Source: Rikenellaceae bacterium (lineage in GTDB: Bacteria > Bacteroidota > Bacteroidia > Bacteroidales > Rikenellaceae). Taken from it: a stretch of 18,098 nt of DNA. Within the stretch, counting starts at the first letter, position 1; each line of letters starts with the position of its first letter. The translations under genes and the position numbers were made by a program. Below the pieces are notes generated by a model. That model was not told where the DNA came from. It searched no databases and saw only the letters and a program-made list of their open reading frames with translations. Location: positions 83,770 to 101,867 of the forward strand of contig CABIXK010000006.1 of assembly GCA_902362705.1 (NCBI GenBank), written 5' to 3'. Of the stretch, positions 7,146 through 13,401 are shown piece by piece.

Positions 7146-8528
7146 TTACTTGCTGCGGACGTATTCGTCGATCGCCCGGGCGGCTGCGCGGCCGGCCCCC
7201 ATGGCCAGGATCACCGTGGCGGCGCCCGTCACGGCGTCGCCACCGGCGAAGACCCCGGGGCGGCTGGTGGCGCCCCGCTCGTCGGCGGCGATGCAGCCGC
7301 GGCGCGTGGTCTCCAGCCCCGAGGTGGTGGAGGCGATCAGCGGGTTGGGCGAGGTGCCCAGAGCCAGGATCACCACGTCGCACGCCACGTCGAACTCCGA
7401 GCCGGGCTTCTCCACGGGCGAGCGGCGGCCGCTGGCGTCGGGCTCGCCCAGCTCCATCTCCACGCACCGAAGGCCGCGGACCCATCCCCGCTCGTCGCCC
7501 AGCACCTCCACGGGGTTGGTGAGCATGCGGAAGGCGATCCCCTCCTGCTTGGCATGGTGGACCTCCTCGGCGCGCGCCGGGAGCTCCCGCTCGGAGCGGC
7601 GGTAGACGATCGTCGCCTCGGCGCCCAGGCGGCGGGCCGTGCGCACGGCATCCATCGCCACGTTGCCGCCGCCGACCACCGCCACGCGCTGCCCGACGTA
7701 GATCGGCGTGTCGTAGCTTTCGTCGTAGGCGTGCATGAGGTTGGCGCGCGTCAGGAACTCGTTGGCCGAGACTACGCCGTTGAGGTTCTCGCCCGGGATG
7801 CCCATGAAGCGGGGCAGGCCGGCGCCCGAGCCGATGAAGACGGCCTCGTAGCCCTCCTCGTCGAGCAGCGAGTCGACCGTCACGGTGCGGCCGACGACGA
7901 CGTCGGTCTCGATCTCCACGCCCAGGCGCTTCACCTCCTCGATCTCGCGGGCCACGATGCGCTCCTTCGGGAGGCGGAACTCGGGGATGCCGTAGACCAG
8001 CACGCCGCCCACGCGGTGCAGCGCCTCGAAGATCTTCACCTCGTAGCCCATCTTGGCCAGGTCGCTCGCGCAGGCCAGCCCCGCGGGGCCGCTGCCGACC
8101 ACCGCCACGCGGCGGCCGTTGGACTCGGGGCGCCCGGGCGCGTCGCCCTGCTCGAGCTTCCAGTCGCCCACGAAGCGCTCGAGCTTGCCGATGGCCACCG
8201 GCTCGCCCTTGATGCCGAGCACGCAGGCCCCCTCGCACTGGCTCTCCTGGGGGCAGACGCGGCCGCAGATCGACGGCAGCGAGCTGTCGCGCGCGATCGT
8301 CGCGGCGGCGCCCCGCAGGTCGCCCTCGCGCAGCGCCGCGATGAATTCGGGGATAGCGATCCCCACGGGGCAGGCGGCCACGCAGCGGGGGTTGCGGCAG
8401 CCGAGGCAGCGCGACGCCTCGAGCGTCGCCTCCCGAAGGTCGTAGCCGTAGCAGACCTCCTCGAAATTGGTGGCCCTCAGGGCCGGGTCCTGTTCGCGCA
8501 CGGGCGTGCGCGGAATCTTGTTCGCCAT
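7146..8528 (-). CDS. nfnB: NfnB: large subunit of NADH-dependent ferredoxin:NADP+ oxidoreductase (GltA-like)
   Basis: A 460-residue iron-sulphur flavoprotein, often annotated as NADPH-dependent glutamate synthase small subunit. The N-terminus has two [4Fe-4S] cysteine sets: CLGCRNPRCVAACP (C41, C44, C49, C53) and CGRVCPQESQCEGAC (C88, C92, C98, C102). An FAD-binding VAVVGSGPAGLACASDL follows, then an NADPH-binding VAVVGGGNVAMDAVRTARRLG with YRRSERELPAR, and the C-terminal FAD segment GVFAGGDAVTGAATVILAMGAGR. Because nfnA lies just upstream with only two bases between them, and no glutamate synthase large subunit is here, the pair is best read as NfnAB. That complex couples reduced ferredoxin and NADH oxidation to reduction of two NADP+ by flavin-based electron bifurcation. 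A role as a glutamate synthase beta subunit cannot be fully excluded from this gene alone. Confidence 0.88.
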   Translation of the reverse strand: MANKIPRTPVREQDPALRATNFEEVCYGYDLREATLEASRCLGCRNPRCVAACPVGIAIPEFIAALREGDLRGAAATIARDSSLPSICGRVCPQESQCEGACVLGIKGEPVAIGKLERFVGDWKLEQGDAPGRPESNGRRVAVVGSGPAGLACASDLAKMGYEVKIFEALHRVGGVLVYGIPEFRLPKERIVAREIEEVKRLGVEIETDVVVGRTVTVDSLLDEEGYEAVFIGSGAGLPRFMGIPGENLNGVVSANEFLTRANLMHAYDESYDTPIYVGQRVAVVGGGNVAMDAVRTARRLGAEATIVYRRSERELPARAEEVHHAKQEGIAFRMLTNPVEVLGDERGWVRGLRCVEMELGEPDASGRRSPVEKPGSEFDVACDVVILALGTSPNPLIASTTSGLETTRRGCIAADERGATSRPGVFAGGDAVTGAATVILAMGAGRAAARAIDEYVRSK

Positions 8529-8530
8529 GG

Positions 8531-9412
8531 TTATTTGTCCAATCCGATTCTACATACGTGTCCTGCGGCGCGCTCGGCCTCGATGGCCGCGGCGCGCTGC
8601 TCGAGCGTGCGGTACATGCCCTGGCGGCGTATCGCCTCGTCGAAGTCGACCTGGTGGCCGTCGAATTCGGGCCCCTCGACGCACGTGAAGCGCGTCCGCC
8701 CGTCCACGGTCACGCGGCAGGCGCCGCACATGCCCGTGCCGTCGACCATCAGCGCGTTGAGCGACACGGTGGTCTTCAGCGCATGTTTTTTCGTCGTGAG
8801 CGCCACGAACTTCATCATGATCATGGGGCCGATCGCCACGCACTCGTCGTAGCGCTCGCCGCGGGCGATGAGCTCCTCGAGCAGCTGCGTCACCAGCCCG
8901 TGGAACCCCTCCGAGCCGTCGTCGGTGGCGATGTGGAGGTGCGAGGCCACGGCGCGCATCTGGTCGGTGTAGATGAGCATCGAGCGCGTCTTGGCGCCGA
9001 CGATGACGTCGACCTCGACGCCGTGCTCGTGCAGCCACTTGACCTGCGGATAGACCGGGGCGGTGCCCACGCCGCCGCCGATGAAGAGGTAGCGGCGCCG
9101 GCGCAGCTCCTCCTCCGGCAGCCCGACGAACTCCGAGGGGCGGCCCAGCGGCCCTGCGAAGTCGGCGAGCGCCTCGCCCTCCTCCAGCGAGCAGATGCGG
9201 CGCGTGGAGACTCCGATGGCCTGCGTGACGATGGTGACGCTCCCCTCCGTGGCGTCGAAGTCGGCGATCGTGAGCGGGATGCGCTCGCCGCGCTCGGTGG
9301 CGCGCACGATGACGAACTGCCCGGGCAGCGCGGCGCGGGCCACGCGCGGGGCGTGGATTTTCATGAGCCAGATCCCTTCGGCCAGGCTCCGTTTTTCGAG
9401 AATCGTATACAT
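8531..9412 (-). CDS. nfnA: NfnA: small subunit of NADH-dependent ferredoxin:NADP+ oxidoreductase
   Basis: A 293-residue member of the ferredoxin-NADP+ reductase/PyrK family, commonly labelled sulfide/dihydroorotate dehydrogenase-like FAD/NAD-binding protein. The FAD domain shows GQFVIVRATERGERIPLTIAD (the R-x-x-P-L-T type flavin motif). The NAD(H)-binding part shows RYLFIGGGVGTAPVYPQVKWL and the terminal VAIGPMIMMKFV segment. A [2Fe-2S] cluster is suggested by the CGAC pair (C229, C232) and C244 in FTCVEGPEFDGH. In Thermotoga NfnA the subunit takes electrons from NADH; here it should do the same in complex with NfnB, whose gene starts two bases downstream. The ATG at 9412 gives the standard N-terminus MYTILEKRSLAEG. 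No own promoter is evident in the 50 bp to the DUF1573 gene, so it is probably transcribed from that gene's promoter. Confidence 0.88.
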   Translation of the reverse strand: MYTILEKRSLAEGIWLMKIHAPRVARAALPGQFVIVRATERGERIPLTIADFDATEGSVTIVTQAIGVSTRRICSLEEGEALADFAGPLGRPSEFVGLPEEELRRRRYLFIGGGVGTAPVYPQVKWLHEHGVEVDVIVGAKTRSMLIYTDQMRAVASHLHIATDDGSEGFHGLVTQLLEELIARGERYDECVAIGPMIMMKFVALTTKKHALKTTVSLNALMVDGTGMCGACRVTVDGRTRFTCVEGPEFDGHQVDFDEAIRRQGMYRTLEQRAAAIEAERAAGHVCRIGLDK

Positions 9413-9462
9413 TCCTGTGTCTGTTTGCGCGGCCCGAGGGCGCGCGGTACCTATTTATATGC

Positions 9463-10539
9463 CTACTGCTCGACGATCGCCGTCACCCGGATGCGCCGCA
9501 TCGGCCGCGCGGGGTCGTTGGTGACCAGGGTCAGGTGGGCGCTCGCGGGTCCGAAGTCGGAGCTTCGGGGGTCGAACGCCACCTCGATCGGGAGCGTGCC
9601 TCCGGGGGCGATCGTCGCGCCGGGGGTGCAGGAGGCCGCGACCCGCTCGTCGTGCTCTACGGCCCGCACCACGAGCGGCGCGCGGCCGCGGTTGCGGAGC
9701 GTGAGGGTGCGACGCACGGGCCGGCCGCTCTGTTTCACGACGCCAAATTTAACGAAATTTTCCGAAATCTCGGCCTCGGGGCATTTTTCGTGCGGCCCGG
9801 GCGCGGCGTCGACGGCGATGGCGTGGGCCGTGACGGCGACTGCGGAGGGGGTCTGGTCGACGATCGGGCGCAGCTGCTCGCGCAGCGTGCCGTAGAGCGT
9901 GCTGCCGGCGGGCAGGCGGTAGGCCAGGTCGATGGTCGCCTCCTCGCCCGGGGCCAGCAGCCCGGGGCAGCGGGCTTGCAGCGCGCCGCTCGGGGTCTCG
10001 GGGCGCAGCGCGAGGCGGATGGGGCGGGGCGAGTCGTTGACGATGCCCACGACGCTCTGCAGCGTCTCGCCGCGGTGCAGGTAGGAGAAGGCACAGAGGG
10101 TGTGGCTCAGGCGCAGGCCGCCCCCGGCGTCGACGGGGTAGCGCTCGGCCAGGCTCCGCGGGCGGGGCGCGACCTGGCCGCGCACGGTGAGCGTGGCGAT
10201 CCGCTCGCGGGCCGTGGAGTAGACGTGCAGCTGCTTCTCGAACGAGCCGGGGCGGTCGCGCGGGTCGAAGGTGACGGTGATCTCGGTCTCTTCGCCCGGC
10301 AGGACGGGGCGGCGCGAAAATTCGGGGGCCGTGCAGCCGCACGAGGTCACCACGTCGAGGATCACCAGCGGCTTGTCGGTCTCGTTGCGCCCGGTGAAGC
10401 GGTGGCTCACGCGCCCGGCCTCCTCCTCGATCGTGCCGAAATCCCACGCCGCGGGGTCGAAGCGCAGTTGCGCGCGCAGCGGCGCGCCGAAGAGGGTCAA
10501 AGCGAAGAGTGTGAGGAGTATATGGATCGTATGTCTCAT
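9463..10539 (-). CDS. DUF1573 domain-containing exported protein
   Basis: A 358-residue periplasmic or surface-exposed protein. A signal peptide spans about residues 1-23 (MRHTIHILLTLFALTLFGAP, then LRA-Q). The first Ig-like DUF1573 unit (about 25-125) carries the family core WDFGTIEEEAGRVSHRF, the cysteine pair TSCGCTAPEF (C67, C69) and VLPGEETEITVTFDP. A middle region with LLAPGEEATIDLAYRLP resembles a degenerate repeat, and a C-terminal unit (about 270-358) has FVKFGVVKQSGRPVRRTLTLRNRG and IEVAFDPR. The function of DUF1573 proteins is not established; they are numerous in Bacteroidetes. The ATG at 10539 is chosen because it begins the signal peptide; the frame is open farther upstream, but that part crosses the promoters and is AT-rich. 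It is the first gene before nfnA, although a functional link to redox metabolism is not evident. Confidence 0.85.
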   Translation of the reverse strand: MRHTIHILLTLFALTLFGAPLRAQLRFDPAAWDFGTIEEEAGRVSHRFTGRNETDKPLVILDVVTSCGCTAPEFSRRPVLPGEETEITVTFDPRDRPGSFEKQLHVYSTARERIATLTVRGQVAPRPRSLAERYPVDAGGGLRLSHTLCAFSYLHRGETLQSVVGIVNDSPRPIRLALRPETPSGALQARCPGLLAPGEEATIDLAYRLPAGSTLYGTLREQLRPIVDQTPSAVAVTAHAIAVDAAPGPHEKCPEAEISENFVKFGVVKQSGRPVRRTLTLRNRGRAPLVVRAVEHDERVAASCTPGATIAPGGTLPIEVAFDPRSSDFGPASAHLTLVTNDPARPMRRIRVTAIVEQ

Positions 10540-10562
10540 TTTCGTATCGGTTGGCTGTCGTA

Positions 10563-10570
10563 CAAAGATA
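10563..10570 (-). promoter_or_regulatory. -7 element upstream of the DUF1573-nfnAB genes
   Basis: TATCTTTG on the minus strand fits TAnnTTTG exactly, 23 bases before the ATG at 10539. The upstream half is weak: a TTCG near 10595 sits about 22 nt away, beyond an A/T-tract. It diverges from the tRNA-Asn promoter within 70 bp. Confidence 0.5.
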
Positions 10571-10599
10571 TATTTTTTTCGAAAAAAATCGCCGAATAT

Positions 10600-10630
10600 T
10601 TTGCAGGAATGATTTTTTGCTCTATATTTG
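10600..10630 (+). promoter_or_regulatory. Promoter of the tRNA-Asn/tRNA-Val cluster
   Basis: TTTG (10600-10603), 19 nt, then TATATTTG (10623-10630) match the Bacteroidetes sigma-ABfr promoter. The first tRNA begins 35 bases downstream. No other promoter was found before the next two tRNA genes. Confidence 0.78.
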
Positions 10631-10665
10631 CACTCCGAAAAGGTCACACAGACCGATTCGAAAAT

Positions 10666-10739
10666 GCCTGAATAGCTCAGTTGGTTAGAGCACATGACTG
10701 TTAATCATGGGGTCCTAGGTTCAAGTCCTTGTTCAGGCG
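10666..10739 (+). tRNA. tRNA-Asn (GUU)
   Basis: A 74-nt cloverleaf: acceptor GCCTGAA pairs with TTCAGGC and G73 follows; D arm GCTC/GAGC; anticodon stem CATGA/TCATG with loop CTGTTAA and anticodon GTT at 10700-10702; T loop TTCAAGT. CCA is not encoded. It is the first gene of the cluster. Confidence 0.95.
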
Positions 10740-10775
10740 CTAATGCGCGAGGGTTGCGAAAGGTTCTTTAGAAAA

Positions 10776-10825
10776 CTGCAAGGAGATGTCCCGCAAGGGG
10801 TGTCGGTCGCAAGTGGCCTTTGCAG
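10776..10825 (+). other. Stem-loop with GNRA tetraloop between tRNA genes
   Basis: CTGCAAGG (10776-10783) pairs with CCTTTGCAG (10817-10825) with one bulged base. Inside, CCC-GCAA-GGG (10790-10799) forms a small GNRA hairpin and a second CGCAAG occurs at 10808-10813. It may be a processing structure in the precursor, or chance in GC-rich DNA. Confidence 0.35.
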
Positions 10826-10842
10826 TCCCAAGCCATTCTTTC

Positions 10843-10917
10843 GGGAGCTTAGCTCAGCTGGTTCAGAGCGTCTGCCTTACAAGCAGAGGGTCGGGGGTTC
10901 GAATCCCTCAGCTCCCA
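10843..10917 (+). tRNA. tRNA-Val (UAC), copy 1
   Basis: A 75-nt cloverleaf: acceptor GGGAGCT/AGCTCCC with A73, D arm GCTC/GAGC, anticodon stem TCTGC/GCAGA with loop CTTACAA (anticodon TAC), and T arm GGGGG-TTCGAAT-CCCTC with one G-T pair. It is identical to the copy at 11439-11513. Confidence 0.96.
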
Positions 10918-10929
10918 CTCTTTCGATCG

Positions 10930-10959
10930 ACCACTTACAGCAATGCGAGTGGTTTTTTT
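10930..10959 (+). terminator. Intrinsic terminator after tRNA-Val copy 1
   Basis: ACCACT (10930-10935) pairs with AGTGGT (10948-10953), followed by a run of seven T. It lies between two tRNA genes, so tRNA-Val(GAC) would need read-through or an unseen promoter. Confidence 0.7.
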
Positions 10960-10964
10960 GTGAC

Positions 10965-11039
10965 GGGAGCATAGCTCAGTTGGTTTAGAGCGCCTGCTCG
11001 ACAAGCAGGAGGTCTGCGGTTCAAATCCGCATGTTCCCA
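10965..11039 (+). tRNA. tRNA-Val (GAC)
   Basis: A 75-nt cloverleaf: acceptor GGGAGCA/TGTTCCC (one G-T pair) with A73, D arm GCTC/GAGC, anticodon stem CCTGC/GCAGG, and T arm TGCGG-TTCAAAT-CCGCA. The anticodon loop is TCGACAA, which places GAC at 34-36 and valine identity bases A35 and C36, but has C rather than the nearly universal U at position 33. An in-register shift to another anticodon would break the stem. Confidence 0.88.
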
Positions 11040-11047
11040 CTTCAAGG

Positions 11048-11081
11048 ACGATCCGCAACGATGCGGGTCGTTTTCTTTTTT
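11048..11081 (+). terminator. Intrinsic terminator after tRNA-Val(GAC)
   Basis: ACGATCCGC (11048-11056) pairs with GCGGGTCGT (11063-11071; one T-G pair) around a 6-nt loop and is followed by TTTTCTTTTTT. This is a strong plus-strand terminator. Confidence 0.85.
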
Positions 11082-11391
11082 GGGTCGGGGGCGGGGCTGC
11101 GATTTTTGTCTGCGATTTTTGTCTGCGCTGTTTGGCCTGCGGTCCGGCCTGCGCGCTGTGGCCTGCCGCGACCTGCGATTGGCGCTGGCGATCCGTGGCC
11201 CGCTCCTGCATCCTGCTCCCTGCGCTCCGCGACTTGCGCCTGCGGGGTGTGCTGTGGACCGGTGCGGGACGGTCGTGCGGGGTTGGCTTGCGGGTTTCGG
11301 GCGGAGCGTCTGCGCGCGGCGGCGGGGAGGCTGTCGGAGCGCGATCGGGGGCGGCCGGCAAAAAAAAGATTTCGAAAAAAGGGCCCGGGGC
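11082..11391. other. Gene-free GC-rich stretch with CTGCG/GGCCTGC word repeats
   Basis: No credible gene is seen. The stretch is rich in CTGCG and GGCCTGC words (GGCCTGC at 11134, 11146 and 11160) and stays open in several frames on both strands only because of its GC content. Just before the next promoter it ends in A-tracts (about 11360-11380). Confidence 0.5.
11098..11123. repeat. 13-bp tandem duplication (TGCGATTTTTGTC x2)
   Basis: Two perfect head-to-tail copies at 11098-11110 and 11111-11123, directly after the terminator of tRNA-Val(GAC). A third TGCG begins a diverged copy. Confidence 0.85.
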
Positions 11392-11422
11392 TTGCCGGAG
11401 TGATTTATTTGTCCTATATTTG
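11392..11422 (+). promoter_or_regulatory. Promoter of tRNA-Val copy 2
   Basis: TTG (11392-11394), 20 nt, then TATATTTG (11415-11422). The tRNA begins 17 bases downstream. The first seven bases of the -7 region are the same as for the cluster promoter at 10623. Confidence 0.72.
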
Positions 11423-11438
11423 CACCCGCAACAAGCAA

Positions 11439-11513
11439 GGGAGCTTAGCTCAGCTGGTTCAGAGCGTCTGCCTTACAAGCAGAGGGTCGGGGGTTCGAAT
11501 CCCTCAGCTCCCA
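11439..11513 (+). tRNA. tRNA-Val (UAC), copy 2
   Basis: Identical over all 75 nt to the gene at 10843-10917 (anticodon TAC, A73, no encoded CCA). It has its own promoter, and a terminator of the same CCACT/AGTGG type as copy 1, which suggests local duplication of the gene with its terminator. Confidence 0.96.
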
Positions 11514-11515
11514 CA

Positions 11516-11642
11516 ACATCGCAAAGAAAATCGACCACTCGAAAGAGTGGTTTTTTTGTTTTTGGCAAGCGCCCGCAAACAGCGTTTGTACGGGCGCTTG
11601 GCCAAAACAAAAGGCATCGGCCGTCGATTTTCTTTACGATGT
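11516..11642. repeat. 127-bp element bounded by 20-bp inverted repeats and holding a long hairpin
   Basis: The left arm 11516-11535 (ACATCGCAAAGAAAATCGAC) and the right arm 11623-11642 are inverted repeats with 19 of 20 bases matching. Between them lie the tRNA terminator hairpin and a long bulged stem: TTTTGG-C-AAGCGCCCG (11560-11575) against CGGGCGCTTGGCCAAAA (11591-11607), capped by CAAAC-AGC-GTTTG (11576-11588). Flanking A and T tracts can extend the stem to about 11553-11612. No target duplication was seen at the ends. It could be a small MITE-like unit or a structured RNA end. Confidence 0.6.
11534..11557 (+). terminator. Intrinsic terminator after tRNA-Val copy 2
   Basis: ACCACTC (11534-11540) pairs with GAGTGGT (11545-11551) around a GAAA tetraloop and is followed by seven T. 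Confidence 0.88.
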
Positions 11643-11740
11643 CGTCGTAATTGACAGAGCCGCAAGGGATCAACGAGCGAAGCGAAGTTAATTCCTCTTG
11701 TAAAGATTTTTTTCGCGCGGAGCTCTTCGGCGCGGCTGCG

Positions 11741-12684
11741 TTATTTCCGCCGTCGGTCGAGCAGCACGAGATATTTGAGGCCTGCGGGATCGGGATCGAC
11801 CCTCCGGCAGTTGCCGATGGCGGCGTAGACGGCGCCGGCGAAGCCCGGCAGGCCGCCGATCAGGGCCGCTGGCGTCGTGTCGGATGCGAGGGCGTGGGCG
11901 GCGCCGAGCATGCCGCACACCGTGCCGAAGAGCACCCTGCCGAGCCGTCCCTCGTTCATGCGCGCCGCCAGCTCGTCGCGCCGGTGGCGCAGCTCCTCGA
12001 GGCGGAGTGCGAAGAGCGGGGTGTCGGGGGCGGTTCCGTCGTCGAGGACGAGCAGTTCGACCTGCGTGCGGAAGCGGGCCAGCAGCTCGGCGTGGCGCTC
12101 CTTGAAAGTGCGGAGCCTCCGCGGATCGAGCTGCTGCGGCAGGGGCAGGAGCTCCTCCAGAATGCGGTCGCGCTTGCGCTGTCGGCCCGGGGCGGTGGGT
12201 CGGTAGAGCGGATGCAGCCGGTCGGTCGCCGGCTGGCGGCCGGTGGCGTGCCCGAGCACCAGGGCCAGAAACTTCATCAGCTGGTTCGCCGTCCGCCGTT
12301 CGACGTCGTACTATCCGACGGAGCTCCGCCGGGCCAGTCCCATCGTCTCCAGTTCGCGGAACAGCCCGGCGTCGAACTTCTGGGCGTGGATGCGCATGAA
12401 GGCGGCCTCCGTGCTGCGGGCACCGGTGAGACGGGCGAACCGCTCGGCGAAGCCGAGAAAGGCGTCGCAGGTCCGCCGCATGTCGGGCAGGTGGTCGAAA
12501 GGCTCGAGCGGCTCGACCAGTCCGTCGCGCAGCAGCTCGGTCATGAACGGGTCGAAAAACTCCTCGGGTGCGTAGCGGGCGGCTTGCGGGACGATCTGCC
12601 CACGGTGTCGTAGTAGAGCAGCGCACGCAGGGTCCACTCCGTGCGCGAAAGGTTGATGTACGGATAGTAGAGGAGGTGGTCCAT
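11741..12684 (-). pseudogene. Broken DUF6236-like gene (frameshift plus in-frame stop)
   Basis: The pieces together would make a protein of about 314 residues. It starts at ATG 12684 with MDHLLYYPYINLSRTEWTLR and LLYYDTVG. Near 12600 one base appears missing in a G run; after it the frame resumes with QIVPQAARYAPEEFFDPFMTEL and runs to a TAG at 12311-12313. Without any shift, reading continues past the TAG with YDVERRTANQLMKFLALVLG and on to RRRK at 11744. The N-terminal LLYYPYI...W...LLYYD...IVP pattern and the TANxLMxxLA...TD segment resemble DUF6236 proteins, whose function I do not know; this family link is from memory. The C-terminal part has a long charged helix and a small hydrophobic stretch (GGLPGFAGAVYAAIG). 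The TAG could derive from a TGG. The gene stands alone, with no partner that would mark a defence or toxin system. Confidence 0.72.
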
Positions 12685-12698
12685 GGCGGTGGCTTTCC

Positions 12699-12706
12699 CA
12701 AAGATA
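12699..12706 (-). promoter_or_regulatory. -7 element before the DUF6236-like pseudogene
   Basis: TATCTTTG on the minus strand fits TAnnTTTG. It is only 14 bases from the ATG at 12684, so the leader would be very short, and no good upstream element is seen. Confidence 0.35.
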
Positions 12707-12742
12707 CGATCGTTTTTCGGATAACCGCCGCTGCGGCACACG

Positions 12743-12777
12743 AAAAACGGCAGGGAATCGTCGCGATTGCCTGCCGT
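12743..12777 (-). terminator. Intrinsic terminator at the end of the candidate small RNA
   Basis: ACGGCAGG (12747-12754) pairs with CCTGCCGT (12770-12777); after one mismatch AATCG/CGATT extends the stem with a 3-nt loop. On the minus strand the stem is followed by UUUUU. The plus strand has no U run. Confidence 0.65.
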
Positions 12778-12880
12778 CGGTGAAGGGGAACCACCCCCTT
12801 CTGAACTACTAACCCAAACTTAAAATGAAGAAACCTCTCTGCGGATCGGAACCGCAGACGCCGGGGTATGTCGCAAAGCG
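12743..12880 (-). ncRNA. Candidate small RNA with three hairpins
   Basis: On the minus strand, in order, there are CTGCGG/CCGCAG (6 bp, 12838-12856 region), GAAGGGG/CCCCTTC with a 6-nt loop (12783-12802 region), and the terminator stem with U run. A weak -7 box (TATCTTCG, 12886-12893, one base off consensus) would start transcription near 12880, giving about 138 nt. The sequence is insulated by the purB operon terminator upstream. The reverse reading, a plus-strand leader with a 26-codon ORF from ATG 12824, lacks a promoter and a terminator. I cannot assign it to a known RNA family. Confidence 0.4.
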
Positions 12881-12890
12881 CGTGCCGAAG

Positions 12891-12924
12891 ATAAGTAATA
12901 AGTAAAAAAGTGAGAAGTAAAAAC
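12891..12924. repeat. AT-rich degenerate AAGTAA word repeat
   Basis: Variants of AAGTAA and GAAGTAA repeat four to five times. It resembles the low-complexity words at the window start and near 17950. Confidence 0.45.
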
Positions 12925-12964
12925 CATCAAGCTATAAGAAGAGCGGCCGGCAGGGGTGTGCGGT

Positions 12965-12998
12965 AAAAAAAGCCCCGTCTCCGGGGGAGGAGACGGGG
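12965..12998 (-). terminator. Intrinsic terminator of the purB-DUF3784 operon
   Basis: CCCCGTCTCC (12973-12982) pairs perfectly with GGAGACGGGG (12989-12998). On the minus strand the stem is followed by C and seven U. Confidence 0.92.
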
Positions 12999-13064
12999 TG
13001 TGGATGGGTATAGCCTGAAGCGTCGGGCGGGCAGTGCGGGCGAAGCCTCTGCCCGAAGGTCCGG

Positions 13065-13388
13065 CTACCGCTTCAGAAAGCGGCCGCCGGTGTTGGCGTA
13101 GATCACGGCGCAGATGATGCCGATTGTCATCCAGAGCCTGCCGGCGATTCCCAGCCCCCGGCCGGGCCGCAGCGTGTCGGCCACGAGCAGCGCCGTGCAG
13201 GCAGCGCAGAAGAACATCAGGCGTGCCATGAAGCGGCAGAGGGCCTCTCGGTCGTAGCGCTCGCGCTCCTTCGGCGGCAGGGTGTTGTAGCCCGCGATGA
13301 GCCATGCGCCCCGTCCAGAGCGGAAGAGGAGCCCCAGGACGACGAACATGCAGCAGAAGCCGATCCCGACCGGCAGCTCGCACATCAT
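13065..13388 (-). CDS. DUF3784 family small membrane protein
   Basis: A 107-residue inner-membrane protein of unknown function. It has three hydrophobic segments (about 5-22, 51-70 and 80-97) and the family-typical loop LIAGYNTLPPKERERYDREAL (residues about 29-49) between the first two. DUF3784 proteins are small, widespread in Bacteroidetes and Firmicutes and have no known role. Two ATG codons in a row (13388 and 13385) make either a possible start; the first is used. The gene begins 13 bases after the purB stop and ends before a strong terminator, so it is the last gene of the purB operon, which need not mean a link to purine synthesis. Confidence 0.82.
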   Translation of the reverse strand: MMCELPVGIGFCCMFVVLGLLFRSGRGAWLIAGYNTLPPKERERYDREALCRFMARLMFFCAACTALLVADTLRPGRGLGIAGRLWMTIGIICAVIYANTGGRFLKR

Positions 13389-13401
13389 GGCTGTCGTCTG
13401 C

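Noticed and set aside
11516..11642. Prophage or integron attachment site next to tRNA-Val
   Set aside because: No integrase gene and no repeat of the tRNA 3' end beyond the full duplicate gene was seen; the arms lie outside the tRNA.
10849..11673. Open frames antisense to the tRNA genes, giving peptides such as GAEGFEPPTLCL and WELRDSNPRPSACKADALN
   Set aside because: These are the known artefact of translating tRNA genes on the opposite strand; the tRNA cloverleafs explain the sequence fully.
11741..12684. Reading the DUF6236-like pieces as two or three separate genes, possibly a toxin-antitoxin pair
   Set aside because: The pieces join in family order, one through a one-base shift and the other directly across a TAG in the same frame, so one broken gene is the simpler explanation.
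12824..12904. Small plus-strand ORF of 26 codons after TAACCCAAACTTAAA
   Set aside because: No plus-strand promoter or terminator fits, and the hairpin order with U run favours the minus strand. Not listed as a gene, but not ruled out.
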